Below, piece by piece: positions 15,008 through 23,958 of a stretch of DNA of 64,000 bases. Below the pieces are notes generated by a model that was given only the letters and a program-made list of their open reading frames with translations, had not been told where the DNA came from and searched no databases. This stretch comes from Phaeospirillum sp. (lineage in GTDB: Bacteria > Pseudomonadota > Alphaproteobacteria > Rhodospirillales > Magnetospirillaceae): NCBI GenBank assembly GCA_030651575.1, contig JAUSFB010000032.1, forward strand, positions 86,001 to 150,000, written 5' to 3'. Position 1 is the first letter of the stretch; each line of letters starts with the position of its first letter. A program made the position numbers and the translations under genes.

Positions 15008-15402
15008 TTCTTGTACAGTTCCTCGGGCGAGATCTTGACCTTTTCCACCTCGGCCAGTCCTTCCGGCCGGGCGGCGGTGTAAAAGCAGGTGCGCCGTCCG
15101 GTGTGGCAGGCGACGCCGTCCTGATCGACCTTCAGCAATATGGTGTCACCGTCGCAGTCGATCAGGAAATCGATCAGCCGCTGCTGCTGGCCCGAGGTCT
15201 CGCCCTTGCGCCATAGTCCCTTGCGGGAGCGCGACCAGTAGCAGACCCTGCCGGTGGTCAGGGTCTCGATCACCGCGTCGCGGTTCATCCAGGCCATCAT
15301 CAGGACTTCGCCGGTGTCGTGTTGCTGGGCGATGGCCGGGACCAGGCCGTCGGCGTTGAAGCAGAGGAGGCCGAGCGCGGCGGAAGGATCGGTGGTGGTC
15401 AT
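15004..15402 (-). CDS. hisI: phosphoribosyl-AMP cyclohydrolase HisI
   Basis: A 132-aa monofunctional enzyme that opens the purine ring of phosphoribosyl-AMP in histidine synthesis. It has [31 protein letters not shown] and [20 protein letters not shown], then HTGRRTCF. The three zinc-ligand cysteines known for the family (here in DCDGD, ACHTGR and RTCF) are all present. The usual his genes are absent here. It lies between znuA (44 nt) and cobW (4-nt overlap) under probable Zur control, which is unusual and suggests zinc supply to HisI is the point of the operon. Confidence 0.95.
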   Translation of the reverse strand: MTTTDPSAALGLLCFNADGLVPAIAQQHDTGEVLMMAWMNRDAVIETLTTGRVCYWSRSRKGLWRKGETSGQQQRLIDFLIDCDGDTILLKVDQDGVACHTGRRTCFYTAARPEGLAEVEKVKISPEELYKK

Positions 15403-15446
15403 GATGAAACCCTTACAGGATGCGACTCATGGGTATAGAGCATCGC

Positions 15447-16346
15447 TCAATGGCCAAGGCAATCGAAGAGTGAGTCGCCAAGGCCGGTCATGAGAGTGAA
15501 ATAGGCGTCGGGACCGGCTGGAACCAGGGTTCCTTCGGGATCGAGTTGACCGACCCGCGCGCCAGAGGCCTCGGCCAGGGTCTGGACGGTGGGGCTGGTG
15601 ATGCGGGGCTCGCGGAAGACGCATTTCGCCCCGGAACTCTTGATCCGATCGCGCAGCGCGGCCAGCCGTTTGGCGCTGGGGGGGCGCTCGGGGTCGACGG
15701 TGATGGCTCCGGCTGGGTTCAGGCCATAGCGCATCTCGAAATAATGATGGGCATCGTGAAACACCACATAGGGCTTGTCGGCCAGCGGCGTCAGTTTGGC
15801 GGTTAACGCCTTGTCCAGGGTCGCCAGCTTTTGGCGGGTTTCGGCGGCATTGGCGTCGTAGACGGTGGCATGGGCTGGGTCGAGACTCTTCAGCCGCGCC
15901 GCCACGGCATCCACCAGCCGGCCGGCATTGTCGGGATCGAGCCAGAAATGGCCATCGATGTCGTCGGCCTCGTCCTTGTGATCGTGGGCCTCCCACACGC
16001 CGCCTTCACGGGTGGGAAGGGTTTTTATGCCGGCGATCGCCTGCATGGCCAGTCCTTCCCTGGCCTTGGCTACCGGGCGCACCAACCAGGTCTCGAAATC
16101 CTTGCCGACCCACACTACGAGGCGGGCGCCTTCCAGGGCGCGCATGTCTGACGGCTTCATGGCGTAGCCGTGGGGGGAGTTGGCGCCCGAGACGATCAGC
16201 CCCGGCTCCGCTACGCCCTTCATCACGGCCGCGACCAGCCCGTGCAGCGGTTTGATGCTGACCAGGACGGCGGGGGGGGCATCGGCCAAGGCCGGAGCGG
16301 TGTTTAGCAGTCCAAGCAGGGTGGCGGCGAGGAGGGGCTTTCGCAT
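15447..16346 (-). CDS. znuA: periplasmic zinc-binding protein ZnuA
   Basis: A 299-aa solute-binding protein of the zinc ABC importer. The signal peptide MRKPLLAATLLGLLNTAPALA is followed by SIKPLHGLVAAVMKGV (first His ligand), SPHGYAMKPSDM (second His), a short charged His loop (EAHDHKDEADDIDGHFWLDP) and VVFHDAHHYFEMRYGL (third His). The ATG at 16346 has GGAG upstream, and longer frames precede the signal peptide. It is divergent from zur across a 67-bp gap holding the Zur box. Confidence 0.95.
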   Translation of the reverse strand: MRKPLLAATLLGLLNTAPALADAPPAVLVSIKPLHGLVAAVMKGVAEPGLIVSGANSPHGYAMKPSDMRALEGARLVVWVGKDFETWLVRPVAKAREGLAMQAIAGIKTLPTREGGVWEAHDHKDEADDIDGHFWLDPDNAGRLVDAVAARLKSLDPAHATVYDANAAETRQKLATLDKALTAKLTPLADKPYVVFHDAHHYFEMRYGLNPAGAITVDPERPPSAKRLAALRDRIKSSGAKCVFREPRITSPTVQTLAEASGARVGQLDPEGTLVPAGPDAYFTLMTGLGDSLFDCLGH

Positions 16347-16382
16347 TGGTCTGCTCCATGCGATGATCAGGATTGACGATAC

Positions 16383-16395
16383 GTTATAATATAAC
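16383..16395. promoter_or_regulatory. Zur box between znuA and zur
   Basis: GTTAT-AAT-ATAAC is a perfect 5-3-5 palindrome that fits the alphaproteobacterial Zur operator pattern. It lies in the 67-bp divergent gap, 18 bp before zur and 36 bp from znuA, so one site could control both operons. Confidence 0.85.
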
Positions 16396-16413
16396 AAGAC
16401 GCGGAAACCAAGC

Positions 16414-16896
16414 ATGGCCTTTCCTGTTCCCCAGCACGATCACCTCATCTGTATCCACGGGGCGCTCGAAGCGGCCGAGGCTGCGTGCCGACAGAAGGGG
16501 GCTCGCCTGACCGAAATCCGGCGGCGGGTGCTGGAACTGGTATGGGAGAGCCATCAGCCGGTCGGGGCCTACGCTTTGCTGGAGACTCTGGCGCGGGAGG
16601 GGCGTTCCGCCGCTCCGCCCACGGTTTACCGGGCGCTGGAGTTCCTGCAACGGCATGGGTTGGTCCATCGCATTGCGTTGTTGAATGCTTTTACCGGATG
16701 TTCGAGGCCGGGCCACCCCCATGCCGGCAAGTTTCTGCTTTGCGCCGGTTGCGGCATGGCGGCGGAGTTGGAGGACGAAGATATCGACCGCGCCGTGAAC
16801 GAGGCCGCCGACCGGCTTGGCTTCACGGTATCGCGTCAGACCATCGAGGTCGAAGGGGTGTGCCCCAGTTGCCGGGGTAGGGAGGCTGTACGATGA
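16414..16896 (+). CDS. zur: Fur-family zinc uptake regulator Zur
   Basis: A 160-aa Fur-type regulator. The winged helix includes RLTEIRRRVLELVWES, VGAYALLETL and APPTVYRALEFLQRHGLVHR. The dimer/metal part has a GHPHAGKFLLCAGCG segment and a second CPSC pair near the end, forming the structural zinc site. Gene context (znuA, znuC, znuB and the Zur box) decides Zur over Fur. It overlaps znuC by 4 nt (ATGA), so regulator and transporter are made from one mRNA and repress themselves when zinc is plentiful. Confidence 0.95.
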   Translation: MAFPVPQHDHLICIHGALEAAEAACRQKGARLTEIRRRVLELVWESHQPVGAYALLETLAREGRSAAPPTVYRALEFLQRHGLVHRIALLNAFTGCSRPGHPHAGKFLLCAGCGMAAELEDEDIDRAVNEAADRLGFTVSRQTIEVEGVCPSCRGREAVR

Positions 16897-17687
16897 CGGC
16901 GGCTCCCCTGGTCCGGGTCGCCGATGTGTCCGTGGCGTTTCGCGGTCATACTGTGCTCGATGGCGTCAACCTGATAGTTGACGCCGGGCGCATTGTCACC
17001 GTGGTGGGGCCGAATGGCGCGGGAAAGTCGACTCTGCTTCGGGTGGCGGTGGGGCTTCTCGGGCCGGATCGCGGCACCGTGGCGTTGGGCGCCAAGGCGG
17101 TGGGGTATGTGCCCCAGAAGCTTGCCGTCGAGCGGATTCTACCGCTGTCGGTTCGCCGGTTTCTCGCCATGGCGGTTCAAGGCCCGGTGGGCCACCGTCA
17201 GTTGGAGGATGCCTTGGAGACGGTCGGCGCCGGCCATGTCCTGGGGCGTCAGGTGGCGGATCTGTCCGGCGGCGAGATGCAACGGGTCTTGCTGGCTCGG
17301 GCCTTGCTGCGGCGGCCCGATCTGCTGGTGCTGGACGAGCCGGTGGGGGGGGTGGACATGGCGGGCCAGGCCGAACTCTACGACCTCATCGCCGCACTGG
17401 CCCATCGCGACGGGGTTGGCGTGCTGATGGTTTCGCACGATCTGCACGTGGTCATGGCCGCCACCGATGAAGTGGTCTGTCTGAACCGCCATGTCTGTTG
17501 TGCCGGTCACCCCGAGGCGGTCAGCCGCCATCCCGAGTATCTCGCCCTGTTCGGACCTCGGGTGGCTGGCAGTCTGGCCATCTATACCCATGCCCACGAT
17601 CATGGGCATCTGGCCGATGGCAGCGTGTTGCCGCTCGATCCGGAGTCCGCGGGCCATCGGCACGGACCGGAGTGCCGCCATGGATGA
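16893..17687 (+). CDS. znuC: zinc ABC transporter ATP-binding protein ZnuC
   Basis: A 264-aa ATPase with Walker A GPNGAGKSTLL, Q-loop YVPQKL, signature LSGGEMQRVLLARAL, Walker B LLVLDEPVGGVD and switch VSHDLHVV. The C-terminus carries many histidines (HAHDHGHLADG, HRHGPECRHG), common in ZnuC and possibly zinc-sensing. It overlaps zur by 4 nt and znuB by 8 nt. Confidence 0.95.
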   Translation: MTAAPLVRVADVSVAFRGHTVLDGVNLIVDAGRIVTVVGPNGAGKSTLLRVAVGLLGPDRGTVALGAKAVGYVPQKLAVERILPLSVRRFLAMAVQGPVGHRQLEDALETVGAGHVLGRQVADLSGGEMQRVLLARALLRRPDLLVLDEPVGGVDMAGQAELYDLIAALAHRDGVGVLMVSHDLHVVMAATDEVVCLNRHVCCAGHPEAVSRHPEYLALFGPRVAGSLAIYTHAHDHGHLADGSVLPLDPESAGHRHGPECRHG

Positions 17688-18468
17688 GTTCCTCATGCGC
17701 GCCCTGCTGGCGGGGCTGGGGCTGGCGACCGTCACCGGGCCGCTGGGCTGTTTCGTGGTCTGGCGGCGGATGGCCTATTTCGGCGATGCGCTCGCCCATA
17801 CCGCGCTGCTGGGCATCGTCGTCGGGCTGCTGTTCGGGGTGGCCCCCCTGTGGGGCGTGGTGGTGGTTTGCGTCATCGTCGCCTTGATGTTGGGAGGAAT
17901 GCGCAGGGATGGACGATTGGCCTCGGACAGCCTGCTTGGCATCCTTGCCCATGGTTCGCTGGCCCTGGGCCTTGTGCTTCTGTCAACCATGGAGCGGGTG
18001 CGGGTTGACATGATGGGGTGGCTGTTCGGCGATATCCTGGCGGTATCATGGAGCGATGCGATCCTGGTCTGGGTGGGGGCCGGTTTCGTGTTGGCTCTGC
18101 TGGCGGCGCATTGGCGTTGTCTGGTGGCCATGGCGGTGGACGAAGATCTGGCGCGGGTGGAGGGGCATAACGTCGGCCGCGCCCGTATCGTCCTTATGCT
18201 GCTGGTGGCGCTATCCGTGGCGGTGGCCATGAAAGTGGTTGGCGTCATGCTGATCACCGCCATGCTGGTGATTCCGGCGGCCAGCGCCCGGCGCGTCGCC
18301 CGGACCCCGGAACAGATGGCCGTTGCCGCCTCGGTGGCGGGAGGGCTGGCGGTGATCGCCGGATTGGCGGGGAGCTGGCGCTATGATACCCCTTCCGGCC
18401 CCAGTATCGTGGCGGCGGCCGTCGCCTTGTTCGTGCTATCGCGACTTGTACCCGGCGGACGCTCGTGA
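17680..18468 (+). CDS. znuB: zinc ABC transporter permease ZnuB
   Basis: A 262-aa inner-membrane permease with eight or so hydrophobic segments. It starts MDEFLMRALLAGLGLATVTG, and GCFVVWRRMAYFGDALAH, DSLLGILAHGSLALGLVLLS, VEGHNVGRAR and KVVGVMLITAMLVIPAASAR are typical of the ZnuB/ABC-3 family. A longer upstream frame exists but overlaps znuC deeply; the ATG at 17680 begins the conserved block. Confidence 0.95.
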   Translation: MDEFLMRALLAGLGLATVTGPLGCFVVWRRMAYFGDALAHTALLGIVVGLLFGVAPLWGVVVVCVIVALMLGGMRRDGRLASDSLLGILAHGSLALGLVLLSTMERVRVDMMGWLFGDILAVSWSDAILVWVGAGFVLALLAAHWRCLVAMAVDEDLARVEGHNVGRARIVLMLLVALSVAVAMKVVGVMLITAMLVIPAASARRVARTPEQMAVAASVAGGLAVIAGLAGSWRYDTPSGPSIVAAAVALFVLSRLVPGGRS

Positions 18469-18539
18469 GCGGCTTGCCCATGAGCGCCGGTAATGCCAAT
18501 ATCGCCAAATCATGTGAGCTGGTGGGCGCGAAGTAGCAG

Positions 18540-19703
18540 ATGACTGACGCAGCACGTAGAGCGAAATTCGAGAGTAAGGTTGCCGAGTTGCTGGCCGTTA
18601 CTTCCGGCCTGACCGTCACCCATATCTTTATGTTGCGACGCATGACCATGGCCGACCCGGAAACCAAGTCCTGGGCCAGTGACCGGGAACTGGGCGTAGT
18701 GTTCGATACGATCCTTGATCGGGCGGTGGCCGCGATCGAGGTGGAAGAGTTGGGCTCTGCCGCCGACAGTCAGTTTGACACGCTGTTGCCCCTCGGCGAC
18801 GAAGATGTTCGCGACAAGGAACGCTGGCAGCTTTTCGATGTCGCCAAGAAATATTTGTCCAAGCGCAAGAAGGTCGATGTCGTGGCGGAAGCGGTCCCGC
18901 CGCCATTGAATGACGATGACGGTGAAGAGCCGGTCCAGTTCAGCAATTTCAAGCAGCTGTTCGACGAGACGATCGCTCGCTATACCCGGCGGTCGTTGTT
19001 GTCGTTGGTGGTCAGCTCGAATCACGCCACGTTGCGCCCGCATATTCCGGTCCCCTTCATCGTCGCCCCTGGTTTCGCCGTTTGTTACGAGAAGCTGCTG
19101 CGTAAATTCGTTCTGCCCGATATCAGGGCCACCAAGCGAATCACGGAACTGGCGAAAAGCCGGACCTGGGACGCCAGCGGCAGCAATCGGCTGATCGGCA
19201 TGGTCCAGGCGGGGGGGGCCGGCAACGCCATTCTCGATACTTGGGATGCCCGTTGGGCCGCCTATAACTCGGAGGGCATCGGCGCCAAACACCACAAGAA
19301 GGATGAGGATCCTTGGGAGGTGTTTGTCGAGGCCGCCAAGATCGGCGGTTACACTCCGCCCCATGTGGCGGATATCCCCCTCCTGCATTCGGTGATCCGT
19401 TGGGAGCCCGAATCGCTGTCCGAGGCCTGGCGTGAGTTGATGCTGCTCTATCAACAGGAATTCCACGCCAAGAATCGGCACGAACAAGCCCGCGAGGGCG
19501 CCGTGCGCGATTGTATCGTCCGCTATATCCGCGATCTGCCCAAGCGAGCCGGCGATATGGTGGCGATCAAGGCGTTCTTTGAGCTGCCGAAATGTGACCG
19601 CATGTTTTTGCGCAAGCTGATGCATTCGGTCGGTGGCACCGATACCGAGCGCCGGCGGGTAGCCCCTGGACTGGTTCATTTCTTCAACAATCTGCCCATG
19701 TGA
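18540..19703 (+). CDS. uncharacterised 387-aa soluble protein
   Basis: No family is recognised. The protein has no signal peptide or membrane segment and is rich in charged and aromatic residues. It starts MTDAARRAKFESKVAELLAV and has an acidic hinge (NDDDGEEP) at about residue 125. Helix-like stretches follow (FKQLFDETIARYTRRSLLSL, IVRYIRDLPKRAGD). The coding character is good: long frame, consistent codon use and no plausible competing gene. It begins 71 nt after znuB in the same direction but without a strong ribosome site, so whether it belongs to the zinc operon is open. Confidence 0.7.
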   Translation: MTDAARRAKFESKVAELLAVTSGLTVTHIFMLRRMTMADPETKSWASDRELGVVFDTILDRAVAAIEVEELGSAADSQFDTLLPLGDEDVRDKERWQLFDVAKKYLSKRKKVDVVAEAVPPPLNDDDGEEPVQFSNFKQLFDETIARYTRRSLLSLVVSSNHATLRPHIPVPFIVAPGFAVCYEKLLRKFVLPDIRATKRITELAKSRTWDASGSNRLIGMVQAGGAGNAILDTWDARWAAYNSEGIGAKHHKKDEDPWEVFVEAAKIGGYTPPHVADIPLLHSVIRWEPESLSEAWRELMLLYQQEFHAKNRHEQAREGAVRDCIVRYIRDLPKRAGDMVAIKAFFELPKCDRMFLRKLMHSVGGTDTERRRVAPGLVHFFNNLPM

Positions 19704-19807
19704 TCCGCTCTGGACTTTAGTATTGGTTTTATTCAAGACAGTTGCTGCGCTTGTGGTCCCTCTCGGGTAGGCTTTCGTTTGGGTATCTTTTGCGGGAAGC
19801 GCGGTGG

Positions 19808-21802
19808 ATGGCGGTTTTGAGACGAGAAACGTGGATGGGGCGGCGCGTGTGGCCCTTGATCCCGTTTGTTGCCGCCAGCTTGATTTCCGCCCTTGCCGCC
19901 CTTGCCCTGACCGAGGTCTACCAATTGCAGGTCAGGCATCGTCAGGAAGCGGCGCGCGTCGACGTGGTTGCCCATCTCGGCGCTGTCCGGGGGCTGTTGG
20001 AGGGGGCGTTGACCGCTCCGCTTTTGGTGACGCGCGGTCTTGTCGCGAACATCATCCAGCACGGCGACGTTTCAGACGCCAACTTTGCCGGAACCGCCGC
20101 CATCGTGCTGATGGACTATCCCAGCATCCGCAACTTGACCCTGGCGCGGGGAACGGTGATCGCCGCAGTCTATCCGCTGACCGCCAATCAAGCTGTTCTC
20201 GGCGTTGATTATCGCAGTCGGGCGGATCAGTGGGCGACGGTGGAACGGGCGATTCAGTCGCGCCGGCCGGTGGTGGCCGGGCCGGTGAACCTGATTCAGG
20301 GCGGGTCCGCCCTGATCGGGCGAGTTCCCATCTTCTTGCCCGCCAAGAAAGGGGGCGATCCAAGTCTGTTCGGATTGCTGAGTGTTGTGATCGATATTCC
20401 CAGCATATTTGCGTCTGCGGGAATCTCGCAAGATGACGTGCCCATTGCCGTAGCCATTCGAGGCCATGACGGTCTGGGGCGGGCCGGCGGGATGGTCTGG
20501 GGGGATGAGGCCATCTTTGACCGCGACGCGGTGGAGATGGATGTCACTCTTCCGGATGGCACATGGCGTCTGGCTGCGACCCCAAGGGACGGGTGGGAGG
20601 TCACCAACGGCGAATTGCGGGTGACGCGGCTATTGGGTGGAGCCTTATGGCTGTTCGTGGCCTTCGCATCGTTTGGCACCGCGTTTTACGCCATGTCACT
20701 GCGGTGCGCCCGTGGACGGATTGCCGAAAGCGAGGAGCGGTACCGCGCCTTGGTGGAGACGGCGCCCATGGCGGTTTGCGTTCACCGCGACGGCAGGATC
20801 ATCTTTGCCAATACCGAGGCGCACCGCATGGTCGGCGCGCCCGATGCCGATGGTCTTGTCGGTGCGAATGTCCTTGATCTGGTTCATCCCGAGAGCAAGG
20901 CCCTGGCGGAAGAGCGCATCTCCTCGGTCATGGCCGAGGGGGGAAAGAGTCCCGTGGCGGCGTATGATTGCGTCACTCTGGACGGGCGGATCATCAATGC
21001 CGATGTGGCATCCACCCGGGTGATGCTGGACGGTCGGCCGGCGGTGTTGTCGCTTATTCACGATGTCACCTTACAGCACCGGGCCGCGGCCGAGCGCGAG
21101 CGGCTGGTTCTCAGCCTGCAACGCTCGAACGAGGATCTCCAGCAATTCGCCTATATCGCCAGCCACGATTTGCAAGAACCGCTGCGCAATGTCGCCAGCT
21201 ATGTTCAATTGTTGGCGCGGCGCTATCGGGGCCGGCTTGATCACGATGCCGATGAATTCATCGGTTATGCCGTCGGAGGCGCCCGACGGATGCAGGAAAT
21301 GATCACGGATCTTCTTGAATATTCGCGAATTCAGGAAGAGGGCGATGCCGGCGGAACGACCGACAGCCGCAAGGTGGTCGAGCGGGTTCTGTCGGACCTC
21401 GCGATCGTGATCGATGAAAGTGGGGCATTGGTGGAGGTGGACCAACTGCCGATGATCTGTTGCCGCGAGCATGAACTGGGCCGTATCTTCTTGAATCTGA
21501 TCGGCAACGCCATCAAGTACCGCCGACCCGACATCATTCCGAGGGTGAGGATTTCCGCCCATTGGGATGATCGGTTCTGGACGTTCTCGGTGACCGATAA
21601 CGGTATCGGCATCGCTCCGGAATACTATGAACAGATCTTTTCGTTATTTACACGCCTGCATCCGCGCAGTTCCTTTGGCGGAACTGGGATCGGTCTGGCC
21701 ATCTGCCGTAAGCTGATTCAGCATAACGGAGGCCGGATCTGGGTCGAGGCCGGGGAGGGGCAGGGCTCCCGCTTCCGCTTTACCCTGCCGGCTGCGCGGT
21801 AA
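19808..21802 (+). CDS. CHASE/PAS sensor histidine kinase
   Basis: A kinase of about 664 aa. A membrane segment near residues 18-40 is followed by a periplasmic CHASE-like sensor (VDVVAHLGAVRGLLEGAL, then LARGTVIAAVYPLTANQAVL), a second membrane segment at about 275-295, a PAS domain (RYRALVETAPMAVCVHRDGR), and a phytochrome-type dimerisation domain FAYIASHDLQEPLRNVASYV with the phospho-His. The ATPase domain has FLNLIGNAIKY, VTDNGIGIAPEY and FGGTGIGLAICRKL. No response regulator is adjacent. Start choice (19808 or the upstream TTG at 19742) is uncertain. Its 3' end overlaps the convergent efflux gene by 23 bp. Confidence 0.88.
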   Translation: MAVLRRETWMGRRVWPLIPFVAASLISALAALALTEVYQLQVRHRQEAARVDVVAHLGAVRGLLEGALTAPLLVTRGLVANIIQHGDVSDANFAGTAAIVLMDYPSIRNLTLARGTVIAAVYPLTANQAVLGVDYRSRADQWATVERAIQSRRPVVAGPVNLIQGGSALIGRVPIFLPAKKGGDPSLFGLLSVVIDIPSIFASAGISQDDVPIAVAIRGHDGLGRAGGMVWGDEAIFDRDAVEMDVTLPDGTWRLAATPRDGWEVTNGELRVTRLLGGALWLFVAFASFGTAFYAMSLRCARGRIAESEERYRALVETAPMAVCVHRDGRIIFANTEAHRMVGAPDADGLVGANVLDLVHPESKALAEERISSVMAEGGKSPVAAYDCVTLDGRIINADVASTRVMLDGRPAVLSLIHDVTLQHRAAAERERLVLSLQRSNEDLQQFAYIASHDLQEPLRNVASYVQLLARRYRGRLDHDADEFIGYAVGGARRMQEMITDLLEYSRIQEEGDAGGTTDSRKVVERVLSDLAIVIDESGALVEVDQLPMICCREHELGRIFLNLIGNAIKYRRPDIIPRVRISAHWDDRFWTFSVTDNGIGIAPEYYEQIFSLFTRLHPRSSFGGTGIGLAICRKLIQHNGGRIWVEAGEGQGSRFRFTLPAAR

Positions 21803-23336
21803 CCTCGCCAACCTCATCCATCGCGGGGGGAAGATCCGAAGGCTCCTTCGGCGCTTCGTTTCGCGTTTCGGCCGTTTCCTCCGGGGCGGGGAGGTCTTCC
21901 TGACGCTCCATTCCGCCGCCGAGCGCCTTGTACAGCGCGACGACGGCGCTTAGACGCCCAAAGCGTGATTGCACATTGGCGTCCTCGGCCTGGAAGCGGG
22001 TACGCTGGGTCTCCAGCACGTTGAGATAGTCGACCATACCCAGGCGGAAGGCTTCCGAACTCAGCTGGTAGGCGTCAAGCGAGGCATTGAGAACCTCGGT
22101 CTGCGCCACTTCCAACTCGCCTTCAAGCCGCACCGCCGCCAATGCGTCTTCCACATCGCGCAGGCTGTTCAGCACGGTCTGCTGGTAGGCTTCGACCAGT
22201 TCGGCGAATTTCGCCCTACTATAGGCAATATCGGCCTCGGTCTTGCCGTTGTCGAAAATGGTGGTGGCGACGGAGGCGGCGAGGGTGAAATAGATGCTGC
22301 CGGGCGATGTCAGAGTGTCGAACAACTGACTGGCCCAGCCCCGGTCGCCGGTCAGCGAGAACGACGGCAGCATCTTGGCCCGCGCGACCCCGATATTGGC
22401 GTTGGCGGCAACCAGATTGGCCTCGGCCTTCTTGATATCGGGACGGCGCAGCAGCAGGTCCGAGGGCAGCCCCGGCCCCACTTCCGGGATCTTCAACTCG
22501 GAAAGCGACTTGCCGGTCAGGCTCAATGCGCCGGGAGCTCGCCCCAACAGGGCGGCGATCTTGTTGAAGGAGCGTTCGCGCAACAGCACGATCGGCGGAA
22601 TCGAGGCCTCGCCCTGGGCCAGGACATTGCGTTGCTGCGCCAGTTCCAACTGCGAACTTTCGCCCAGGCGGACCCGCTCGCGCACGGCGGCGTGCATGGT
22701 CTTCATATTGGCGATGTTCTGAAGCGCCACCGACTCGCGGTCGACACTCTGGAGATATTGGATATAGGCGCCGACCAGATCCGAGACCATGGTGATGGCC
22801 AGGGTTTCCCGGTCATGGACATTGGCCAGGGTCGTCGCCAGCGCCGAGGCTTCCGAAGCGCGAATTTTGCCCCACAGGTCCAGTTCATAGCTGGCCGAGA
22901 AGCCAACGGAAGACAGGCGATGGGTCCGGTTGGTTCCCGAACCGAGGATGGCGCCTTGGCCGCCGGTGGGGGAGTCGACGCTACGCTTGGCGTTCAGGGT
23001 CACGCTGGGCAGCATCGCCGATCCGGCCGACCCGGCCAGGGCCTCCGCCTGGGCGATCCGCTGGGTGGCGGCCTTGATATCGTGGTTGTTGGCCAGCGCC
23101 TCTTCCACCAGGGCATCCATCTCGACCGAGTCGAACGACTTCCACCACAGGGACAGGGGACGCGGAATCTCGGGCGAAGGATCGGGCAGCGGATTGCGGT
23201 AAGTGCCGGGAAGATCTTGCTGGGGACGCTCGTAATCGGGGGTCAGATTGCAGGCGGACGGCAGCGTGGTTGCGATGGCCAGCAATGCCCATCGTCCCAT
23301 ACGCCCGGTCAGGCCGTAATTTATTGCTTTGCCCAT
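21780..23336 (-). CDS. outer-membrane efflux lipoprotein, NodT/OprM family
   Basis: A 518-aa TolC-like channel. A signal peptide leads to a lipobox near SACNLTPDYERP. The typical FDSVEMDALVEEALANNHDI, ASYELDLWGKIRASEASALA, ELAQQRNVLAQGEASIPPI and ALLGRAPGAL blocks follow. The second repeat ends with GMVDYLNVLETQRTRFQAED, and a Pro/Glu-rich tail follows. The ATG at 23336 has GGGAAG upstream; longer frames precede the signal peptide. No membrane-fusion or RND pump gene is adjacent, so the partner must be encoded elsewhere. Confidence 0.92.
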   Translation of the reverse strand: MGKAINYGLTGRMGRWALLAIATTLPSACNLTPDYERPQQDLPGTYRNPLPDPSPEIPRPLSLWWKSFDSVEMDALVEEALANNHDIKAATQRIAQAEALAGSAGSAMLPSVTLNAKRSVDSPTGGQGAILGSGTNRTHRLSSVGFSASYELDLWGKIRASEASALATTLANVHDRETLAITMVSDLVGAYIQYLQSVDRESVALQNIANMKTMHAAVRERVRLGESSQLELAQQRNVLAQGEASIPPIVLLRERSFNKIAALLGRAPGALSLTGKSLSELKIPEVGPGLPSDLLLRRPDIKKAEANLVAANANIGVARAKMLPSFSLTGDRGWASQLFDTLTSPGSIYFTLAASVATTIFDNGKTEADIAYSRAKFAELVEAYQQTVLNSLRDVEDALAAVRLEGELEVAQTEVLNASLDAYQLSSEAFRLGMVDYLNVLETQRTRFQAEDANVQSRFGRLSAVVALYKALGGGMERQEDLPAPEETAETRNEAPKEPSDLPPAMDEVGEVTAQPAG

Positions 23337-23410
23337 TTGCTTCCCATGGTCGCAAGCCTTACGGCCCCTGGGATTGTTCCTAACACAACTGTGGGAACGC
23401 AGGAAGTGTC

Positions 23411-23863
23411 CTAACGTCGTGTCGGGATGTCGTGGCAGATCGCCTTGGCGACGTTGGAGACCCGGCATTCGGTGGTGACGTCCCACACCCGGATGATCAG
23501 AAACGTCGCCTTGTCGCGGTAGTCGAGGATCAGATTTTGGAATGACGAGGTCACCAGGATCGGTTTTTGGGTGATCTGGCGGAACACCAGCAGGGGGCAG
23601 CCCTTGGCCCGCTCACAGACCGCTACCGATTCCAGGCTGATCAGGGTGGTGGCGTCGCTGCGGGCGACCTTGGCGAAAATCGGCCGGCCGGCGGCCTTGG
23701 CCTTGGCGTAAAGCTCGGGAGCGGCGTGTTCCGCCGCATTGATCTCCGCCGTGGTCGGTTCGGAACCGAAATCGGCAAAAATCCGCCGGCCGACGATCGT
23801 TTCGGCATCGGCCGCGAAGGGAGCGAGGATCAGGGCCGCGAGCAGCCATGGGCGCAGAAACAC
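23411..23863 (-). CDS. secreted hypothetical protein
   Basis: A 150-aa protein with an N-terminal signal peptide (FLRPWLLAALILAPFAADA) and a small mature domain containing two central cysteines (VCERAKGC) and a late pair (TECRV, AICHD), possibly disulfide-linked in the periplasm. No family is recognised. The start is GTG with AGGGG about 9 nt upstream. It lies upstream of, and in line with, the efflux lipoprotein gene (74-nt gap). Confidence 0.65.
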   Translation of the reverse strand: MFLRPWLLAALILAPFAADAETIVGRRIFADFGSEPTTAEINAAEHAAPELYAKAKAAGRPIFAKVARSDATTLISLESVAVCERAKGCPLLVFRQITQKPILVTSSFQNLILDYRDKATFLIIRVWDVTTECRVSNVAKAICHDIPTRR

Positions 23864-23958
23864 AAAGCATCCCCTTCAGGTCGGACATATGATCATCTCA
23901 TGTGCCATGTTCCGGCGCGAGTGTTAGGTTCTCGCCTTCATAACATCGAGGTTTCGCC

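Noticed and set aside
21780-23336. Complete RND efflux operon
   Set aside because: Only the outer-membrane factor is present; neither fusion protein nor pump is adjacent.
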